Below, one piece after another: positions 59,656 through 64,000 of a stretch of DNA of 64,000 bases (positions are counted from its first letter, which is position 1; each line of letters begins with the position of its first letter). The stretch lies in NCBI RefSeq assembly GCF_014495685.1, contig NZ_JACTVI010000031.1, positions 1-64,000 on the forward strand, in the 5' to 3' direction. The DNA comes from Streptomyces sp. TRM68367 (lineage in GTDB: Bacteria > Actinomycetota > Actinomycetes > Streptomycetales > Streptomycetaceae). The notes beneath the pieces are model-generated. The model was not told the DNA's origin. It did no database searches and was given only the letters and a program-made list of their open reading frames with translations. Position numbers and translations under genes: made by a program.

Positions 59656-60354
59656 CCTTCCCCGGCGGGCACCGGGGTCTCGGGGCTGGGGGTCTACCCC
59701 TGGGAAGCCGCCGACGGCTGCCACGGCGGGTCACCCCATCTGCACACCGCCTGCACCGAGGGCTATGTCGTCGTGGCGGGCGGCGGCGAGCTGCAGACCC
59801 GCACCCCCTCCGGGTACACCTCCGTCCCCCTGCGGGCGGGCACCGTCGCCTGGTTCAGCCCGGGCACGGTGCACCGCGCCGTCAACCACGGCGGCCTGCG
59901 AGTGGTCGTGGTGATGCAGAACGCCGGCCTGCCCGAGGCGGGCGACGCCGTCCTCACCTTCCCGCCCGACGTGCTGGCCGACGCCGACCGCTACCGCGCC
60001 GCCGCCACCCTGGACCCCGCCGACCCGGAAGTCTCCGCCCGGCGCCGGCGCGATCTGGCCGTCGCCGGGTTCCGGACCCTGCGCGACCACCTGGTCGACG
60101 GCGCCCCCGAGCCACTCCTCACCCTCTGCCGGCAGGCCGCGGCGCTCGTGCAGCCACGGGCGGCCGCATGGCGTGACATCGTCGCCGCCGGCCCCGCGGC
60201 GTCGGTCGCGGCCAGTTCGCGGCACATCGACGCGCTGCTGGAAGCAGACGGCGCGCATTTGCGGGACGCGCAGGTCATGGCCGTGGACGCACCCGCACCG
60301 GACGATCGCGCCTTCGGCATGTGCGGCCGCCTGGACACCTACCGGACGGCCTGA
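59652..60354 (+). pseudogene. Cupin-domain protein with a +1 frameshift near its start
   Basis: GTG 59652 overlaps the previous stop (GTGA) and begins VTFPGG, but the frame is lost at a GGG run near 59665. One extra G there explains it. The restored frame reads TGVSGLGVYPWEAADG and HLHTACTEGYVVVAGGGELQ, then GYTSVPLRAGTVAWFSPGTV, a cupin with the HxH pattern. A helical C-terminal half of about 120 residues follows to TGA 60354. Either a recent mutation or a sequencing error. Translation from GTG 59773 would give 193 residues without the first cupin strands. Confidence 0.7.
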
Positions 60355-60370
60355 CCCCGAATCCCCGGAT

Positions 60371-60389
60371 CTCCGTCGCGGTGACGGAG
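60371..60389 (+). terminator. Hairpin after the cupin gene
   Basis: CTCCGTC-GCGGT-GACGGAG forms a perfect 7-bp stem 16 bases after the cupin stop and about 50 bases before the next gene. Confidence 0.55.
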
Positions 60390-60438
60390 GGCGGGCACGT
60401 ACACCCTCTGCACGACAGTTGAAGGGAGATTTTCGACG

Positions 60439-62199
60439 ATGAGAATCCTGAAGGTGCTCACCGTGGCCGCGGCCGCGACGCTCTTGAGCACGCTGATGGG
60501 GGCGTCGCCCGCGCAAGCGGACTCGCTCACGGTGACGGTGGACTACGGTGCCGACGTCGGGCCGTCCAACCAGGTCGCCAGCGGGTATCTGCACGGGATC
60601 GACGCCAACTCGCCCGCCCAGTACCTCATCGACGGCGTCAAGGTCCGGGCGATCCGCGGTGCGGACCACCACCGGAACCTGCCCAGCCTGTTCGACCGCC
60701 CCACCTACGACCGCGTCAAGGCCACTGGAGCGCGGATGCAGGTCGGCGTCTACTACTACTCCGGCGACCCCAACAACCCCGACTACAACTACCGGCCGGG
60801 GGACGGCGGCGACCAGGACCGCTGGCAGCGCATCGTCAACAGCGTCTACGACGAAGCCCAGGCGGGCGACTACCAGATGGATTCCTGGATCACCTGGAAC
60901 GAACCGGACCTGCAGTGGAACACCACCGCGCGGCCCTTCACCAGCTACCTCACCGCGCACAAGGTCGCCTACGACACCCTCAAGGCCCGCGACCCCGCGC
61001 TCAAGGTGCAGGCCCCGGAACTGTCCGGCTACAACTTCGCGAAGCTCACCCAGTTCCTGACCTACTGCAAGCAGAACGACTGCCTGCCCCAGGTGCTCTC
61101 CTGGCACGAGCTCACCGCGGGCGCACCCGACATCCCCGGGCACACCGCCCAGATCAAGCAGTGGATGATCGACAACGGCATCACCCCGATGCCCATCGCG
61201 ATCACCGAGTACCAGGGCACCGGGTACGGCAAGGCGGACGCGTGGGACGCGGGCGTCAACGTCCGCTTCCTCGCCCAGTTCGAACGCAGCGTGCCCAACG
61301 GCCTGACCGACGGGCTCTACTCCGCCTGGGAGTGGGTCGGGGACAACCCGGACTTCGTGCCGACCCTGGGCAACGCCACAACCCGGAGCACGACCCTGCC
61401 GCGGGGCGTGTGGTGGAACTACAACACCTACAAGGACATGACCGGACGGCTCATACGCACCTCGTCGTCCGCTGCGACCACGGTGGACGCTTTCGCCGCG
61501 GTCGACACCACCCAGCGTCGCTCCACCGGCCTGATCGGCAACCAGACCACCGCCGCGCACACGGTCAACCTCAAACTGCGCAACATCCCCGCCGCCCTGC
61601 AGCGCAACGGCAAGATCCGGTTTCGCGCCACCCGCTTCGACGACGTCGGGCAGCTGACCAACCCGGTCAAGGTCCTGGAGGGCGACTACACGGTCAACGG
61701 CAACACGGCCAAGGTGACCCTGCCCGCGCTCCCGGCCAGTGCCTCGCTGCGCTTCGACGTCAGTCCGGTCATCGCGGGCAGCCCCAAGACGGTCTACGAG
61801 GCCGAGTCGCTGCCCGTCACCTCGACCTCGGGCGTCGTGCGCCGCAACTTCGCCGAGGAGGGGGCCAGCGCGGGCCGGGCCAGTGTCCTGGAGGCCACCG
61901 CCGTGGGTCAGTCCGTGAGCTACACGGTCGATGTGCCTGCCACGGGGCGCTATGAGCTCAGCGCCTATCTCAAGAGGCTGGCGAACCGGGGCTTCTTCCA
62001 GCTCTACGTCGACGGCAAGGCCTTCGGTCCGCCCCAGGACGAGTACGGCACCGCCGCGGAGTACTACCGGACCACCTTCGGCCACCTCCAGCTCACCTCG
62101 GGTGAGCACACCTTGCAGTTCAAGGTCGTCGGGAAGAACGCCTCGTCCAGCAACCACTGGATGGTGTTCGACCGCTTCGAACTGTTCCCCCTGTCCTGA
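60439..62199 (+). CDS. Secreted clan GH-A-type glycoside hydrolase with C-terminal carbohydrate-binding domain
   Basis: A 586-residue protein. A signal peptide is cleaved near SPAQA-DS (about 27). The catalytic TIM barrel carries acid/base E155 in TWNEPDLQW and probable nucleophile E257 in AITEYQGTG, the N-E-P and E pair of GH39/GH30-like families. A beta domain follows, then a CBM6/35-like module (VYEAESLPVTSTSGVVRR to HWMVFDRFELFP, about 450-586). GAAGGGAG precedes the ATG. Probably degrades a plant or algal polysaccharide; substrate unknown. Followed by a hairpin terminator. Confidence 0.85.
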   Translation: MRILKVLTVAAAATLLSTLMGASPAQADSLTVTVDYGADVGPSNQVASGYLHGIDANSPAQYLIDGVKVRAIRGADHHRNLPSLFDRPTYDRVKATGARMQVGVYYYSGDPNNPDYNYRPGDGGDQDRWQRIVNSVYDEAQAGDYQMDSWITWNEPDLQWNTTARPFTSYLTAHKVAYDTLKARDPALKVQAPELSGYNFAKLTQFLTYCKQNDCLPQVLSWHELTAGAPDIPGHTAQIKQWMIDNGITPMPIAITEYQGTGYGKADAWDAGVNVRFLAQFERSVPNGLTDGLYSAWEWVGDNPDFVPTLGNATTRSTTLPRGVWWNYNTYKDMTGRLIRTSSSAATTVDAFAAVDTTQRRSTGLIGNQTTAAHTVNLKLRNIPAALQRNGKIRFRATRFDDVGQLTNPVKVLEGDYTVNGNTAKVTLPALPASASLRFDVSPVIAGSPKTVYEAESLPVTSTSGVVRRNFAEEGASAGRASVLEATAVGQSVSYTVDVPATGRYELSAYLKRLANRGFFQLYVDGKAFGPPQDEYGTAAEYYRTTFGHLQLTSGEHTLQFKVVGKNASSSNHWMVFDRFELFPLS

Positions 62200-62245
62200 C
62201 CCGGATCACCTCCCGGACGATCGACCGATCTGTTCGGCGGCCTGT

Positions 62246-62269
62246 CGGCGGCACCCACTGGTGCCGCCG
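62246..62269 (+). terminator. Hairpin after the glycosidase gene
   Basis: CGGCGGCACC-CACT-GGTGCCGCCG is a perfect 10-bp stem with a 4-base loop, 47 bases after the stop. Confidence 0.7.
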
Positions 62270-62279
62270 GCCTTCGCGG

Positions 62280-62458
62280 TCAGCGGCAGCACAACTCGAG
62301 CCGACGGGCCAGTGACGGTCCAGGTCCCCCGACAGCTGCGATGGCGGGCCGGTCGTCCGTGGCGCGCGTGGCGATGGCGATCTCCAGGGGCGGTCCTTCG
62401 AACGGGACGAAGCAGACGTCCGAGCGTGGGTAGAAGTGGCGGCCTCGGCGTGCAGGGC
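62280..62458 (-). pseudogene. C-terminal scrap of a LysR-type regulator
   Basis: RHFYPRSDVCFVPFEGPPLE, then IAIATRATDDRPAIAAV, matches the last strand-helix unit of LysR substrate-binding domains. The rest of the gene is absent. Upstream on the same strand (62460-62690) the DNA keeps coding-like third-position GC (for example GAWLPIALAHPALAAW), but no family or single open frame could be assigned, so the spacer to the sulfatase holds only debris. Confidence 0.55.
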
Positions 62459-62698
62459 AATGCGGCCTGGGGTCGATACGGCTCCTGGTATGGCTGCGGG
62501 GTTGCGGAGGGCGTTGCGGCGGTGGAACCCCTCCGCGGCGGGGCCGGACCATGCCGCCAGAGCGGGGTGGGCGAGGGCGATGGGGAGCCAGGCGCCGTTG
62601 CTGACGCGTACACAACGACCGGCGGCCGGCCCGCGAGCACGGGCCGGCCGCCAGACCGACACGCCCGCCACAGGAGTGCGTCTCCGTGCCGGCCACCA

Positions 62699-64000
62699 CT
62701 ACTCCTTGCCGCCCCGCTCGGTCGCCAACACCGCGAGGTCGCGCGAGATGGACCTGAGGGCGTGCACCGGAAGCTTGCCGATGGCGTACGCGGCGATGTC
62801 GGTCAGGGTGAGGTCGCCCACCGTTCGCTGCATCCCCCCGTCGACAACGGCGGGGGCGTGGCGCCGCAGGACCTCCCGGGTCTCGGGATCGTCGACCAGG
62901 GTCCGCAGCGTGGCGTGCACGCTCGGTTCGGCCCGCGGGTAGTCGTCGGGGTGCACCAGGTCGAGCGACGCCTCCACCTGGGCCCACTGCCGCCGGACCG
63001 CCAGGTGTTCGTCGCCGACATCGCCGGTGTCCGGCAGACCGAGCCGTTCGTACTGCGAGGGCGGGGCGTCATTGGCCCGAATGAGCTGGACGAGCAGCGT
63101 GGCCATGCGCCGTTCGAGGTCGTCGTCGGCCAGCGGCCGCTGCTGGTCCGGGTCGGCCTCGAGGTCGAACAGCAGCGTGCCGAACGCGTGGGGATCCATG
63201 AAGGTCCACCCGTCGACGCGGAGCGTGGGGACGCCTTTCGTGAACGAGAACGGTTCGGCAAGCTCGGCGCCGCGCAGTTCCTCCGGGGCGAACCGGCCAC
63301 GCATGTGGGTCGGCATCAGCGTGTGCTCGAGCAGGGGCCGGTTCCCCGGTGTCGCGGGCGCGCGCATGTAGACGTAGCGGCCGTCGGTCACGCTGACGTG
63401 GCCGCCGAACGCCCCGAACAGCCCGGCCTCGCGCACCGGGGTGTCGTCGGCGACGACGTCGCGCAGCGGCTCGCCCTGCATGTCCGGCGGGATGTCCACC
63501 ACGAACCAGTCCAGCAGGGTCGGGGCGAAGTCGATGGTCTGCACCAGGCTGGTTCGCCGCTCGCCCCGCACACCGCTGCGCGGGTCCCAGACGAACAGCG
63601 GCGTGTGGATCGTCTCGTCGTACCAGGGCGGGACCCCCTTGCCCCACCACCCGTGCTCGCCGAGCAGGTAGCCGTGGTCGGTGACGACCATCAGCAGCGT
63701 GTCGTCCCACAGCTCCAGCTCGTCCATCGCGTCGAGCACCCGGCCAAGCGACCGGTCGCACATCGACAGCAGCGCGGTGTACTGCAGCCGGAGGTGCTCC
63801 ACCTGCCCGGGGGTTTCGAGGGCCTGCCGGTAGTCGGGCCAGTCGAAGTGCGGGCCGTCGTAGTCGTGGGGGTACAGCTTGTGGTAGCGCTCGTAGGTGA
63901 AGAACGGCTCGTGCGGATCGAAGGTCTCGACCTGCAGGAACCACCGGTCCTCGGCGTGGTTGGTGTGCAGGAACTCCAGGCCCGCGTCGAAGGTCAGCGT
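62699..64000 (-). CDS. Sulfatase (arylsulfatase-type), 5' end beyond the right edge
   Basis: At least 433 residues of the C-terminal part, continuing off the window. Visible alkaline-phosphatase-fold motifs are TFDPHEPFFTYERYHKLYP, then YTALLSMCDRSLGRVLDAMD, LMVVTDHGYLLGEHGWWGKG (metal site) and a C-terminal subdomain (VTDGRYVYMRAPATP). The N-terminal C-x-P/S-x-R modification motif is outside. Placed tail to tail with the secreted glycosidase, it may remove sulfate from the same polysaccharide. Its product might be cytoplasmic or exported; this cannot be judged. Confidence 0.88.
   Translation of the reverse strand, partial: TLTFDAGLEFLHTNHAEDRWFLQVETFDPHEPFFTYERYHKLYPHDYDGPHFDWPDYRQALETPGQVEHLRLQYTALLSMCDRSLGRVLDAMDELELWDDTLLMVVTDHGYLLGEHGWWGKGVPPWYDETIHTPLFVWDPRSGVRGERRTSLVQTIDFAPTLLDWFVVDIPPDMQGEPLRDVVADDTPVREAGLFGAFGGHVSVTDGRYVYMRAPATPGNRPLLEHTLMPTHMRGRFAPEELRGAELAEPFSFTKGVPTLRVDGWTFMDPHAFGTLLFDLEADPDQQRPLADDDLERRMATLLVQLIRANDAPPSQYERLGLPDTGDVGDEHLAVRRQWAQVEASLDLVHPDDYPRAEPSVHATLRTLVDDPETREVLRRHAPAVVDGGMQRTVGDLTLTDIAAYAIGKLPVHALRSISRDLAVLATERGGKE

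Noticed and set aside
59731..62157. An 808-residue minus-strand open frame opposite the cupin and glycosidase genes
   Set aside because: Val/Gly/Ala-rich shadow of well-supported plus-strand genes; GC bias alone keeps it open.
62120..62671. A 183-residue minus-strand gene
   Set aside because: It mixes antisense of the glycosidase 3' end, the LysR scrap in the wrong frame and debris; no consistent family match.

Overview
This window is GC-rich actinobacterial DNA, almost certainly from a Streptomyces chromosome. Evidence for that: very high GC at third codon positions, frequent GTG starts and ATGA/GTGA stop-start overlaps, MurT/GatD, an ATP-dependent DNA ligase with a Nudix partner, Tat and lipoprotein signals, and copies of an intergenic repeat beginning AGGGGCGCGGGGCTGT. 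No rRNA, tRNA or CRISPR array was recognised. The gene order and families up to about 25 kb look like ordinary chromosomal core. From about 25.9 kb to the right edge it is carbohydrate-utilisation DNA with many decayed genes.

1-25.8 kb: a LytTR/LytS two-component system flanks a DUF485 protein and a sodium:solute symporter. It is followed by a broken Ser/Thr kinase gene, ctaG, pfkA, the gatD-murT peptidoglycan amidation pair and def. Next come a TetR regulator divergent from an acyl-CoA dehydrogenase, a succinate-semialdehyde-type dehydrogenase, a Nudix gene overlapping a DNA ligase gene, a repeat-rich spacer, a broken thioredoxin-reductase-like gene beside an apparently leaderless XRE-cupin regulator, and a three-gene operon (quinone oxidoreductase plus two acyl-CoA dehydrogenases) ending in a clear terminator. 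Secreted phosphodiesterase, NAGPA-type and small conserved genes close this part.

25.9-31.3 kb: a gene graveyard. It holds fragments of a LacI regulator, a sugar-binding protein, two or three secreted glycosidases (GH127-like, MGH1-like, FIMAH tail) and a saccharopine-dehydrogenase-like gene. Intact DUF998, alpha/beta-hydrolase and VOC genes sit between them.

31.3-46.5 kb: an apparent sugar-acid regulon. It contains a ribose-type ABC transporter, an IclR regulator, a cyclase-family hydrolase, two D-2-hydroxyacid dehydrogenases, two HIBADH-type dehydrogenases, 6-phosphogluconate dehydrogenase, FGGY gluconokinase, IdnO-like and IdnD-like enzymes. IdnD, IdnO, gluconokinase and 6PGDH together form a complete inferred route from L-idonate or 5-ketogluconate through gluconate to ribulose 5-phosphate. 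A 22-bp dyad (half-sites ATnCTG/CAGCAT) recurs upstream of the ABC operon, between IclR and the cyclase operon, and upstream of the HIBADH-idnO-idnD operon. It is the best candidate IclR operator.

46.6-52.1 kb: a GntR/FCD regulator, a Gfo/Idh/MocA oxidoreductase and a MalEFG-type importer without its own ATPase. A near-identical 20-bp site lies upstream of both the regulator and the importer. An IS5-type transposase relic borders the block.

52.6-64 kb: two LacI regulators and a second importer carrying its own ATPase. A 14-bp operator GGAAAGCGATT(T/G)CC lies just downstream of matching promoters for one regulator and for the importer. Then come a truncated Gfo/Idh gene, a frameshifted cupin gene, a secreted clan GH-A-type glycosidase and a sulfatase that runs off the right edge.
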